Part shown: one piece after another, positions 1-5,256 of the stretch | Position numbering within the stretch: position 1 is the stretch's first letter | Layout of the letters: every line of letters starts with the position of its first letter | Source of the DNA: Pseudomonadota bacterium | GTDB taxonomy: Bacteria; Pseudomonadota; Alphaproteobacteria; Azospirillales; Azospirillaceae | NCBI GenBank assembly: GCA_023412175.1 | Contig: JAEYOB010000383.1 | Location: forward strand, 1 to 5,463 | Direction of reading: 5' to 3' | DNA length: 5,463 bases | Notes under the pieces: generated by a model | What the model was told of the DNA's origin: nothing | The model's input: the letters and a program-made list of their open reading frames with translations, nothing else | Database searches by the model: none | Program-made: the position numbers and the translations under genes

Positions 1-2
1 TG

Positions 3-533
3 TTTGGGGAGGGTGCGGGGGGCGCGGTGGAGGCCGCCACCGTGGTGGGGGCGGACAACCGGGTGGTGCTCAACAAGGGCGAGATGGGTCCCGGCGTCAC
101 CGCTGGGGAAGCGGGCCTTGAGGTGGACCGCGGCTCCCTGCCGTCCTACCGCATCGTGTTCGTGGAAGGCCGAGACGCTTTCTGCGTGGGCGAGGCCGGG
201 CAGGAACAGGCGGTAGCCACCCGACAGAATGCGCCTACGGCCGGTGGCTATGCCCGCTGGAACGCGGTAGAGCAGCGTTTCGACGCCGTGCCGGCGGGGA
301 CCGTGCTGGCCGACGCGGGGGCCGCGAATGTCATCGGCAAGACCACTACGTTCGCAACACGCGCGCCCCTGCCGACCGATGACGGCAACGCGGGCTATGT
401 CCTCGGCTCCCGCTGGATCAACACCACTGCAAAATCCGAGTTCGTTTGCATGAACCCGGCGATTGGAGCCGCCGCGTGGTCGCCGGTTGCTTCCGGGGGG
501 CTGTCCCTGTCCCGCTATTTCCTGAGCATGTGA
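3..533 (+). CDS. Tail-fibre-type phage structural protein, C-terminal part (5' end outside window)
   Basis: The frame is open from the left edge (first full codon at 3) to TGA at 531-533, giving 176 visible residues. A GTG at 27 is an internal valine rather than a convincing start, since nothing before it resembles a ribosome site and the frame is open upstream. Two modules familiar from the ends of phage fibre and other virion proteins can be read. The first is a stretch around AGLEVDRGSLPSYRIVF (about 111-161), which continues into DAFCVGEAG and AVATRQ. The second is GYVLGSRWINTT (393-428) followed by EFVCMNPAIGAAAW. Both are typical repeating building blocks of tail fibres. Standing just before the gpG-like and sheath genes, it occupies the place of P2 gene H, so a baseplate-attached host-recognition role is inferred. 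No membrane segment or catalytic motif is visible. The assignment as a virion protein is fairly firm, but the exact role is less certain because the N-terminal part, which would attach to the baseplate, is not in the window. Confidence 0.7.
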   Translation, partial: FGEGAGGAVEAATVVGADNRVVLNKGEMGPGVTAGEAGLEVDRGSLPSYRIVFVEGRDAFCVGEAGQEQAVATRQNAPTAGGYARWNAVEQRFDAVPAGTVLADAGAANVIGKTTTFATRAPLPTDDGNAGYVLGSRWINTTAKSEFVCMNPAIGAAAWSPVASGGLSLSRYFLSM

Positions 534-535
534 GG
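531..535 (+). promoter_or_regulatory. Ribosome site fused to upstream stop codon (TGAGG)
   Basis: The stop codon of the fibre gene (TGA, 531-533) runs straight into GG, forming the Shine-Dalgarno core GAGG at 532-535, five bases before the ATG at 541. Ribosomes terminating on the fibre gene would be placed on the next start, which suggests translational coupling. The same arrangement recurs at 868-872. Confidence 0.55.
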
Positions 536-540
536 CTACC

Positions 541-870
541 ATGGCTGAAACCCTCGATCGCGCCCATCTAGCCCTGCCCACCGCCGCCATCACCGACGCC
601 TCTTGTGTGGCGTATACGGCGACCTCCACTTGCACCGCCTACGTCGCCATCTCCAACGTGGACGGCACGAACGACGTGGACATCGACATCGCCGTCGATG
701 TCGGCGGCACCGGAGCGGTGATCCGCTATGTGGCCGGTAAGAACACGCCCGTCCCCAAGCGGGCGTCCTTCTCGCCCATGACGGTCGTACTGCTGACCGG
801 CGACAAGCTGCGCGCCCGCGCCAGCGCGGCGGGCGATGCCGAACTGTACGCCAATATCGTCAAATCGTGA
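541..870 (+). CDS. Small beta-rich phage protein, probable virion or fibre accessory subunit
   Basis: A 109-residue protein with ATG at 541, preceded by GAGG with a 5-base spacer. It has no signal peptide and no membrane helix. The sequence alternates short hydrophobic strands with turns: VAYTATSTCTAYVAISNV (23-40), an acidic segment NDVDIDIAVDV (44-54), YVAGKNTPVPKRASF (63-77), VVLLTGDKLRARAS (82-95) and ELYANIVKS at the end. The succession of a PVP turn, a hydrophobic strand, GD-L-A-AS and a terminal strand is one I associate with small phage structural proteins of beta-sandwich type found near fibre genes. That is pattern memory, not a search result. The two cysteines (22 and 31) lie close together in the first strands. 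Its place between a fibre gene and a LamG-SPRY gene suggests a fibre or baseplate accessory component. No enzymatic motif is visible. Other possibilities are a capsid or tail decoration protein, or a fibre chaperone. Confidence 0.6.
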   Translation: MAETLDRAHLALPTAAITDASCVAYTATSTCTAYVAISNVDGTNDVDIDIAVDVGGTGAVIRYVAGKNTPVPKRASFSPMTVVLLTGDKLRARASAAGDAELYANIVKS

Positions 871-872
871 GG
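868..872 (+). promoter_or_regulatory. Ribosome site fused to upstream stop codon (TGAGG), sets the start at 878
   Basis: TGA (868-870) of the preceding gene is followed by GG, giving GAGG at 869-872 with a 5-base spacer to ATG 878. This favours 878 over the in-frame ATG at 836, which lies inside the preceding gene and lacks a comparable ribosome site. Confidence 0.6.
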
Positions 873-877
873 CGGCC

Positions 878-2215
878 ATGACGTATCGCGGAATGCAGCC
901 CGTCCAGGACGCCTTCAACGCCCCAGGGGCATGGCGGGTACGGGACGTGTATACCCGCCTGTTGGCGGGAACGTGGCCCGTAGCGTCTGCGCCGCCCGAC
1001 CCGAACTTTGCGTACGTCCAGGTGATGTTGCAGCCGACTGTCGCGGACGTGGGCGTGGCGCTTGCCAAGGACTACTCAGCGTTCGCCCGCACGATCACCA
1101 AAGTCGGCACCGTGCCCCTCAGCGGCGATGGCGTGTTCGGCGGCTATGGTTCGTTCGACTTCAATGGCATCAACGCCAACCGGTTGACTGTGGCTGCCGC
1201 GCCGTTCGCCTCAGTAGGGCAGAAGACCCTTGAGTTCTGGGTGCGCCGTGCGGCGGCGTCGTCGAGCGGGGCGTACACCGGCATCGCGAGTAACGGAGGG
1301 TGGTCGCTCAACGGGGCGGAGGTGATGTTCATCAACGACACGCTCTCCCTCGCCGGCAATTTCGACGCCTTCGCGCTGTGGGTCAACGGCGCGAACATCG
1401 TCACGAACACCTCGACGGCGAGCGGCGGCGGCGCGTTCAACTGCCCCGCCAACATGCTCCCGATCGGGGTGTGGGTGCATGTGGCGATGTGCTTCAACGT
1501 GCTTACGGGCACGGCACAAACGACGACGTGGGTAGGGCCGGGGAGGCAATCCGGCGGCGATGGCGGGAACCTCGCCTACAAGCTGGCGGGCCTGCGCATC
1601 GACAGCTTCCGCCGCCACAGCGGCACGACGATAACCGTACCGACAGCGCCGTTCCCGACCAGAGGCCCCGTGGTGTGGAACCCTCTCGACACGTCCTCCG
1701 CAACGCTATCCGATGGTCTTTTGACGATGGCTTACGCCAGCGGCGGCGGATGGGCGAGCGGGCGAGCAACCGTCCCACTGACTGGAAAGCGGTATTTGGA
1801 AGTCCGCTACAACAGCGGCGGCTTATACGCCATGCCCGGCGTGGCCAAGGCGTCGGCGGCATACAGCACCAACTTCGGCTTCGTCGGGACGGCGGACGGC
1901 GTAGGCTACAGTTCCCAGGGGGGCGCGATCTGGCGCAATCAAGCGAGCGCCGCGTACGGTGCCGCCTACGCGCCCGGCGACGTGATCGGCGTGATGTTCG
2001 ACGCCGACACCGGGAAACTGTGGTTCGCCAAGAACGGTGTTGTGCAGGCGTCCGGCAATCCCGCAGCAGGAACCAATCCGGCGGCAACTCTCGACGCCGG
2101 GCCGTGGTATCCGGCGCTGTCGGTGCACTCGGCCAACACCAGCGCCACCGCCCGCTTCAAGCAGTCGGAATGGTCGTATGTGCCGCCCAGCGGCTTCACC
2201 GCCATCGAAGCATAA
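878..2215 (+). CDS. LamG-SPRY two-domain phage protein, probable receptor-binding or fibre-tip protein
   Basis: A 445-residue protein whose start at 878 is set by GAGG at 869-872. Residues 17-34 (GAW..RDVYTRLLAGTWP) resemble a short N-terminal segment seen in phage fibre-like proteins. From about residue 41 (DPNFAYVQVML) to 260 it reads as a concanavalin A-like LamG fold: FDFNG near 93-97, TLEFWVRR, WVHVAMCFN with W199 and H201, and a closing LRIDSFRRHSG...VPTAPFP (to 260) typical of phage LamG proteins. From about 265 to the end a SPRY-like domain is visible: VVWNP, GKRYLEVRY (303-311), GDVIGVMFDADTGKLWFAKN (367-386), WYPALSV and YVPPSGF near the C-terminus. Both folds are beta-sandwich recognition modules that commonly bind glycans or proteins, so a host-surface adhesin is inferred. 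No glycosidase or peptidase active site is evident. It sits in the fibre block, coupled to its upstream neighbour and 14 bases before the gpG-like gene. The domain calls come from motif reading and the receptor is unknown. Confidence 0.72.
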   Translation: MTYRGMQPVQDAFNAPGAWRVRDVYTRLLAGTWPVASAPPDPNFAYVQVMLQPTVADVGVALAKDYSAFARTITKVGTVPLSGDGVFGGYGSFDFNGINANRLTVAAAPFASVGQKTLEFWVRRAAASSSGAYTGIASNGGWSLNGAEVMFINDTLSLAGNFDAFALWVNGANIVTNTSTASGGGAFNCPANMLPIGVWVHVAMCFNVLTGTAQTTTWVGPGRQSGGDGGNLAYKLAGLRIDSFRRHSGTTITVPTAPFPTRGPVVWNPLDTSSATLSDGLLTMAYASGGGWASGRATVPLTGKRYLEVRYNSGGLYAMPGVAKASAAYSTNFGFVGTADGVGYSSQGGAIWRNQASAAYGAAYAPGDVIGVMFDADTGKLWFAKNGVVQASGNPAAGTNPAATLDAGPWYPALSVHSANTSATARFKQSEWSYVPPSGFTAIEA

Positions 2216-2229
2216 CTTGGGGAATCTTC

Positions 2230-2748
2230 ATGCAGCTATACAGCTTCCGAATCGTACACCCGCTGGACGGGCGCGTCTTCACCGCCGAAACCGCCGTGGC
2301 GTTCGCCGAAGAGTGCGGCTGGACTCCGGTCGATCCGCAGCCCGCACACGACCCGATGACACACAACCCGCCGACCTGGAACGGCGGGGCCATGGTCTGG
2401 ACGGCGCAGTCGAAGTCCGAGGAGCAACTGGCCGCTGAATGGGCCGCCGCCGACGCCGCCCTGGAAGCGGCGGTCGAGACGGCCATCGACGGGTATCTCG
2501 ACGACGTGGCCTGCGAGCGGCGCTACTCCGACATCGTCAGCCTGTGCTCCTACTACGGCAGCGCCCACCCGAAGTTCGGCCCCGAGGCGCGGGCGGCGGT
2601 GGTATGGCGCGACGCCATCTGGGACTACTGCTACGGCCAACTGGCTCGGATCAAGACTGGCACCCGCAAGGATCTGCCGACGCCCGATGAATTTGTCGCG
2701 GAATTACGGCGCGAACGGCCCATAGCGTGGCCGATACTACCCGCCTGA
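2230..2748 (+). CDS. gpG-position protein, probable tail fibre assembly protein
   Basis: A 172-residue protein with ATG at 2230 and GGGGA at 2219-2223, six bases upstream. Long read-through of this frame upstream is a shadow of the preceding gene. Three parts can be seen. The N-terminal part (about 1-62) has LDGRVFTAETAVAFAEECGW, HDPMTHNPPTW and a further tryptophan, a pattern common to phage fibre-assembly-like proteins that often begin with proline- and tryptophan-rich text. Next is an alanine- and glutamate-rich stretch (about 64-94), probably helical. The C-terminal part has CERRYSDIVSLCSYYGS starting at C95 and WRDAIWDYCYGQL starting at W126, a motif repeatedly seen at the ends of phage proteins encoded after tail fibres. 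Length and position match P2 gpG (about 175 residues), the chaperone needed to fold and attach fibre H. Direct similarity to gpG cannot be claimed from motifs alone. It could instead be a minor fibre component. It is the last gene before the terminator at 2778. Confidence 0.6.
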   Translation: MQLYSFRIVHPLDGRVFTAETAVAFAEECGWTPVDPQPAHDPMTHNPPTWNGGAMVWTAQSKSEEQLAAEWAAADAALEAAVETAIDGYLDDVACERRYSDIVSLCSYYGSAHPKFGPEARAAVVWRDAIWDYCYGQLARIKTGTRKDLPTPDEFVAELRRERPIAWPILPA

Positions 2749-2777
2749 TCAATCTCATCGACCGACCGACATGAACC

Positions 2778-2804
2778 AGCCCGCCTTCGAGCGGGCTTTT
2801 CTTT
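2778..2804 (+). terminator. Intrinsic terminator after the fibre block
   Basis: A perfect 7-bp GC-rich stem, AGCCCGC (2778-2784) with GCGGGCT (2791-2797), closes a 6-base loop and is followed by TTTCTTT (2798-2804). It begins 29 bases after the gpG-like stop and ends 24 bases before the sheath start. It should end or attenuate transcription of the fibre operon, separating it from the sheath-tube operon, as between G and FI in P2. Confidence 0.85.
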
Positions 2805-2828
2805 GCCCGGACAACAGGAGTTTTCCGA

Positions 2829-4256
2829 ATGCCCGAACAGTTTCTCCATGGCGTGGAAGTTGTCGAGATCGACAACGGCCCGCGCCCCATCCGCACCGTC
2901 AAGTCATCCATCGTCGGCATCGTCGGGACCGCCCCCGACGCGGACGCGACGGCCTTCCCGCTGAACACCCCGGTGCTCGTCGCCGGTTCGCGCACCGCCG
3001 CCGCCAGGCTGGATACCACCGGCCACGGCAAGGGCACGCTGCCCGCCGCGCTGGACAGCATCTTCGACCAGATCGGCGCCATGGTGGTGGTGGTCCGCGT
3101 GGACGAAAGCTCCAAGACCGACGCGGCCGAGAAGGCGGCGGAAACCCTCGCCAACGTGCTGGGCGGGGTGGATGCCGCCACCGGACAGTACATGGGCGTG
3201 CACGCGCTCCTGGCCGCCCGCACCGAGCTGGATCTGGTGCCCCGCATCCTGATCGCGCCGGGCTTCACCCACACCCGCACGGTGGGCGGGATCCTCTCCG
3301 CCGTCGTCACCGAGGAGGGCAGCGGCTACACCGCGGCGCCCGCGGTCGCCATCACCGGCGACGGCGTCGGGGCGGAGGCGGTCGCCACCATCGCGGACGG
3401 CGCCGTGTCCGGCATCACCGTCACCAAGCCCGGCCGGGGCTACACCACCGCCACCATCACGCTGTCCGGCGGCGGCGGGGCGGACGCCACGGCCACCGCC
3501 AGCATCGGCGTCCTGGGCAACGCCGTGGTGGCCGAACTGGTCGGCATCGCGGAGCGCCTGCGCGCCGTCATCATCAAGGACGGCCCGAACACCACCGACG
3601 AGGCGGCCGTGCAGGACCGCAACGACTGGGGCACCAAGCGCGTGTTCATCGTGGATCCCGGCGCGAAGGTGCAGGCCGGCACGGGCATCAGGGACGCCTG
3701 GGCCTCGGCGCACGTCGCCGGCCTCATCGCCAAGTCAGACAACGACCGCGGCTTTTGGTGGTCCCCGTCGAACCAGACCATCAACGGCATCGTCGGCACC
3801 AGCCGCCCCGTCGACTTCATGCTGGGGGATGCGAACTGCCGCGCGAACTACCTCAACGAACACGAGGTGACGACCATCCTCCGGGAGGACGGGTTCCGGC
3901 TGTGGGGCAACCGCACCTGCGCCAGCGATCCCAAATGGGCGTTCCTCTCGGTCGTCCGCACCGCCGACATGCTGAACGACAGCCTGCAACGGGCGCACCT
4001 GTGGGCCGTCGACCGCAACATCACCAAGACGTACATCGAGGACGTGACGGAGGGCGTCAACGCCTACATCCGCTCGCTGGTGGCGCAAGGCGCCCTGCTG
4101 GGCGGCCGCTGCTGGGCCGACCCGGACCTCAACAGCCCGGCGAACATCAGCCAGGGCAAGGTCTTCTTCAACTTCGACTTCACGCCGCCCTATCCGGCCG
4201 AACACATCACGTTCCGGTCGCATCTGGTCAACGACTACATTGCGGAGATCCTCTGA
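2829..4256 (+). CDS. FI: Contractile tail sheath protein (P2 gpFI-like) with an inserted repeat module
   Basis: A 475-residue sheath subunit that polymerises around the tail tube and contracts to drive the tube through the host envelope. ATG 2829 follows AGGAG (2816-2820) at 8 bases. The N-terminal part contains HGVEVVEIDNGPRPI and SSIVGIVGTAPDADATAFPLN, then AGSRT, the typical opening of sheath proteins. The middle has LIAPGFTHTR (about 142-151) and LRAVIIKDGPNTTDEAA. The end has VNAYIRSLVAQGALLGG, CWADPDLNSP and, over the last 30 residues, FNFDFTPPYPAEHITFRSHL, a strong P2-family sheath signature. P2 gpFI is about 396 residues. The surplus of about 75 is accounted for by an insert at residues 155-227 built of two GxGYT units, placed just after the LIAPGF segment and before the helix leading to IIKDGP. 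Sheath proteins are known to carry variable surface insertions, so I infer an outward-facing decoration. The stop overlaps the tube start (TGATG), which supports coupled, balanced expression. Confidence 0.95.
   Translation: MPEQFLHGVEVVEIDNGPRPIRTVKSSIVGIVGTAPDADATAFPLNTPVLVAGSRTAAARLDTTGHGKGTLPAALDSIFDQIGAMVVVVRVDESSKTDAAEKAAETLANVLGGVDAATGQYMGVHALLAARTELDLVPRILIAPGFTHTRTVGGILSAVVTEEGSGYTAAPAVAITGDGVGAEAVATIADGAVSGITVTKPGRGYTTATITLSGGGGADATATASIGVLGNAVVAELVGIAERLRAVIIKDGPNTTDEAAVQDRNDWGTKRVFIVDPGAKVQAGTGIRDAWASAHVAGLIAKSDNDRGFWWSPSNQTINGIVGTSRPVDFMLGDANCRANYLNEHEVTTILREDGFRLWGNRTCASDPKWAFLSVVRTADMLNDSLQRAHLWAVDRNITKTYIEDVTEGVNAYIRSLVAQGALLGGRCWADPDLNSPANISQGKVFFNFDFTPPYPAEHITFRSHLVNDYIAEIL
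3291..3509 (+). repeat. GxGYT-type protein repeat module inserted in the sheath gene
   Basis: This stretch encodes sheath residues 155-227. It holds two imperfect units spaced 38 residues apart. Unit 1 reads VVTEEGSGYTAAPAVAITG, then GAEAVATI and GAVSGI. Unit 2 reads TVTKPGRGYTTATITLSG, then GADATATASI. The second unit lacks the closing GAVSGI segment, and the text returns directly to ordinary sheath sequence. Repeats of the form GGSGYT-AP-V-ITG-GATATA are widespread in phage and bacterial surface proteins and are glycine- and threonine-rich beta structures. Base composition is no different from the flanking sheath sequence, so any acquisition is not recent by that measure. Confidence 0.75.
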
Positions 4257-4771
4257 TGGCTGTGCAGTTCCCGCGGGTTCTGAAGAACCTGAACCTGTTC
4301 ATCGACGGCCGCGGCTACGCCGGCCGCGTGGACGAGGTGACGCTCCCCAAGCTCACCATCAAGACCGAGGAGCACCGGGCCGGCGGCATGGACCTGCCGG
4401 TGGAGCTGGACATGGGCATGGAGAAGCTGGAGCTGAGTCTCGTGCTCTCCGACTTCGACCCGAAGGTGTTCCGCTCCTTCGGCCTGCTCAACATCGTCGG
4501 CCTTCCGGTGACCATCCGCGGCGCCTTCCAGGCGCAGGGCAGCGCCGCCGTGCAGGCGGTGACGGTCAACCTCCGCGGCGGCTGGAAGGAGATCGACGCC
4601 GGAGCCTGGAAGGCGGGGGACAAGTCCACGCTCAAGCTCCAGTCGACGGCCTCCTACTACAAGCTGACGGTGGATGGCACCGACATCGTCGAGATCGACG
4701 CCATCAACATGCTGCGCGTCATCGACGGCGTCGACCAGCTGGCGCTGCAGCGCCTGGCCATCGGCCTTTAA
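4256..4771 (+). CDS. FII: Major tail tube protein (P2 gpFII-like)
   Basis: A 171-residue protein forming the inner tube of the contractile tail, through which DNA passes. The length is essentially that of P2 gpFII (172). The whole chain matches the family layout: FPRVLKNLNLFIDGRGYAG at the N-terminus, VDEVTLPKLTIKTEEHRAGG with the conserved LPKLT and GGM elements, VELDMGMEKLELSLVLSDFD, GLPVTIRGAFQ, VTVNLRGGWKEIDAGAWKAG, STASYYKLTVDG, and VEIDAINMLRVIDGVDQL near the end, closing with IGL. The start ATG overlaps the sheath stop by one base. Its ribosome site GGAG (4244-4247) lies in the last sheath codons, 8 bases upstream. Co-translation with sheath suits the near 1:1 stoichiometry of the two proteins in the tail. 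No sign of truncation is seen. Confidence 0.95.
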   Translation: MAVQFPRVLKNLNLFIDGRGYAGRVDEVTLPKLTIKTEEHRAGGMDLPVELDMGMEKLELSLVLSDFDPKVFRSFGLLNIVGLPVTIRGAFQAQGSAAVQAVTVNLRGGWKEIDAGAWKAGDKSTLKLQSTASYYKLTVDGTDIVEIDAINMLRVIDGVDQLALQRLAIGL

Positions 4772-4792
4772 CCCGGCGCCTGTCGTCAGCAA

Positions 4793-4817
4793 CCGGCGGG
4801 GGTGCGCCCCCTGCCGG
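4793..4817 (+). other. Strong intercistronic hairpin between tube and gpE genes
   Basis: CCGGCGGGGG (4793-4802) pairs with CCCCC (4807-4811) and, after a bulged T at 4812, with GCCGG (4813-4817). The loop is TGCG (4803-4806). This 10-bp, all-GC stem lies in the 77-base gap (4772-4848) between the tube stop and the gpE start. It is followed by CCCTTCCC and lacks a T-tract, so it is not a standard intrinsic terminator. It may attenuate transcription, protect the 3' end of the sheath-tube message, or be a processing site, any of which would help express tube far above gpE and tape measure. The rest of the gap shows nothing recognisable. Confidence 0.6.
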
Positions 4818-4848
4818 CCCTTCCCATCCCGAGATGAGATCCGAGACC

Positions 4849-5100
4849 ATGACCCGCATCGACCTGTCCGAACCGATCATGATCGGCGGCGTCAGCCGCG
4901 CCGCCATCACCCTGCGCAAGCCGAAGGTCCGCGACCTTCGCGCCATGGAAAAGAAGGCAGGGTCCGACCTGGAAAAGACCCTCTTCCTGATCGCCACCCT
5001 TGCCGAGCTGACGCCCGACGAGGTGGACGACATCGCGGCGGCCGATCTGGAAAGCATCGCCAAGGCGGTCGAGGGTTTTACCAGGACGGCGCAGGCCTAG
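4849..5100 (+). CDS. E: Tail assembly chaperone gpE (zero-frame product)
   Basis: An 83-residue protein resembling the phage tail assembly chaperone group that includes P2 gpE and Mu gp41. The text shows IDLSEPIMIGG, ITLRKPKVRDLRAMEK, LFLIATLAELTPDEVDDI and a final ADLESIAKAVEGF, which is the usual order in this family. It is a small cytoplasmic protein, not expected in the finished virion. It is thought to keep the tape measure soluble and recruit tube subunits. P2 gpE is about 91 residues. The start at 4849 gives MTRIDLS. An in-frame ATG at 4834 would add MRSET. Neither has a strong ribosome site, and the GAG at 4836-4838 slightly favours 4849. A slippery heptamer at 5073-5079, overlapping codons 75-77, lets a fraction of ribosomes shift to -1 and make the longer E-E' protein. 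The zero-frame product ends only 7 codons after the slip. Confidence 0.88.
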   Translation: MTRIDLSEPIMIGGVSRAAITLRKPKVRDLRAMEKKAGSDLEKTLFLIATLAELTPDEVDDIAAADLESIAKAVEGFTRTAQA

Positions 5101-5111
5101 CGCCTGACGCC
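5073..5111 (+). promoter_or_regulatory. Programmed -1 ribosomal frameshift signal (gpE to gpE-E')
   Basis: In the gpE frame the bases read G GGT TTT (5073-5079), a perfect X-XXY-YYZ heptamer. After slipping back one base the two tRNAs re-pair with GGG and TTT. An 8-base spacer (5080-5087) follows, then a hairpin: 5088-5096 (GGCGCAGGC) pairs with 5102-5111 through nine base pairs with one bulged A at 5107, around a 5-base loop (5097-5101). The gpE stop TAG (5098-5100) lies in the loop. The shifted frame resumes at TAC 5079 and runs to TGA 5241-5243, giving a fusion of 77 gpE residues plus 54 new ones, 131 in total, compared with about 142 for P2 E+E'. P2, lambda and many other tailed phages use this device at the same place, just before the tape measure. 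The slip has not been measured here. Confidence 0.85.
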
Positions 5112-5123
5112 CTGTGGGCGGCC

Positions 5124-5243
5124 ATGGCAGACGTGGCCGCCGTATTCCACTGGTCTGACGACCGCATGGACGAGATGGAGCCGCACGACCTCCTCCGCTG
5201 GCGCGAGCTGGCGGTGGAGCGTGCCCGCGCCATGACGCGATGA
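5124..5243 (+). CDS. GpE-family E' domain, expressed as -1 frameshift extension of gpE
   Basis: In the frame -1 to gpE, residues from 5079 read YQDGAGLAPDALWAAM and continue into a 39-residue segment starting at the ATG at 5124: MADVAAVFHWSDDRMDEMEP, then HDLLRWRELAVERARAM. The order FHW, two spaced methionines, HDLLRWRELA is the hallmark of the P2 GpE (E') family, which covers about 39 residues. The main expected product is the 131-residue gpE-E' fusion made by frameshifting at 5073-5079. Separate initiation at ATG 5124 is possible but is not preceded by a clear ribosome site (GGGCGG directly upstream is a poor match). The fusion is expected to act with gpE at low copy in loading tube subunits onto the tape measure. 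The gene ends 13 bases before the tape measure start. Because the frame has no in-frame stop from the slip site onwards, this is not a broken gene. Confidence 0.8.
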   Translation: MADVAAVFHWSDDRMDEMEPHDLLRWRELAVERARAMTR

Positions 5244-5256
5244 GCGGGGAACTCCC

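Noticed and set aside
836..877. In-frame upstream ATG at 836 extending the LamG-SPRY protein by 14 residues
   Set aside because: It lies inside the preceding gene, has no ribosome site, and the added residues (MPNCTPISSNREAA) read as a shadow of the other frame. ATG 878 has GAGG at the right distance.
1300..2229. Long open frame running into the gpG-like gene
   Set aside because: Arginine- and glutamine-rich low-quality text typical of an off-frame shadow of the high-GC LamG-SPRY gene. The real gene starts at 2230 with its own ribosome site.
2759..2770. Three tandem copies of CGAC before the terminator
   Set aside because: Only 12 bases in a short spacer. Too short to call a functional repeat or a binding site.
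2771..4255. Very long open frame overlapping the sheath gene and continuing into the tube gene
   Set aside because: The part before 4256 is arginine- and histidine-rich shadow sequence in another frame of the sheath gene. Its ATG lies just before the terminator stem and has no ribosome site.
4849..5243. Reading gpE/E' as a frameshifted pseudogene or sequencing error
   Set aside because: The junction has a perfect slippery heptamer, a correctly spaced hairpin and a downstream domain in frame -1, and this location is the usual one for programmed frameshifting in P2-like phages.
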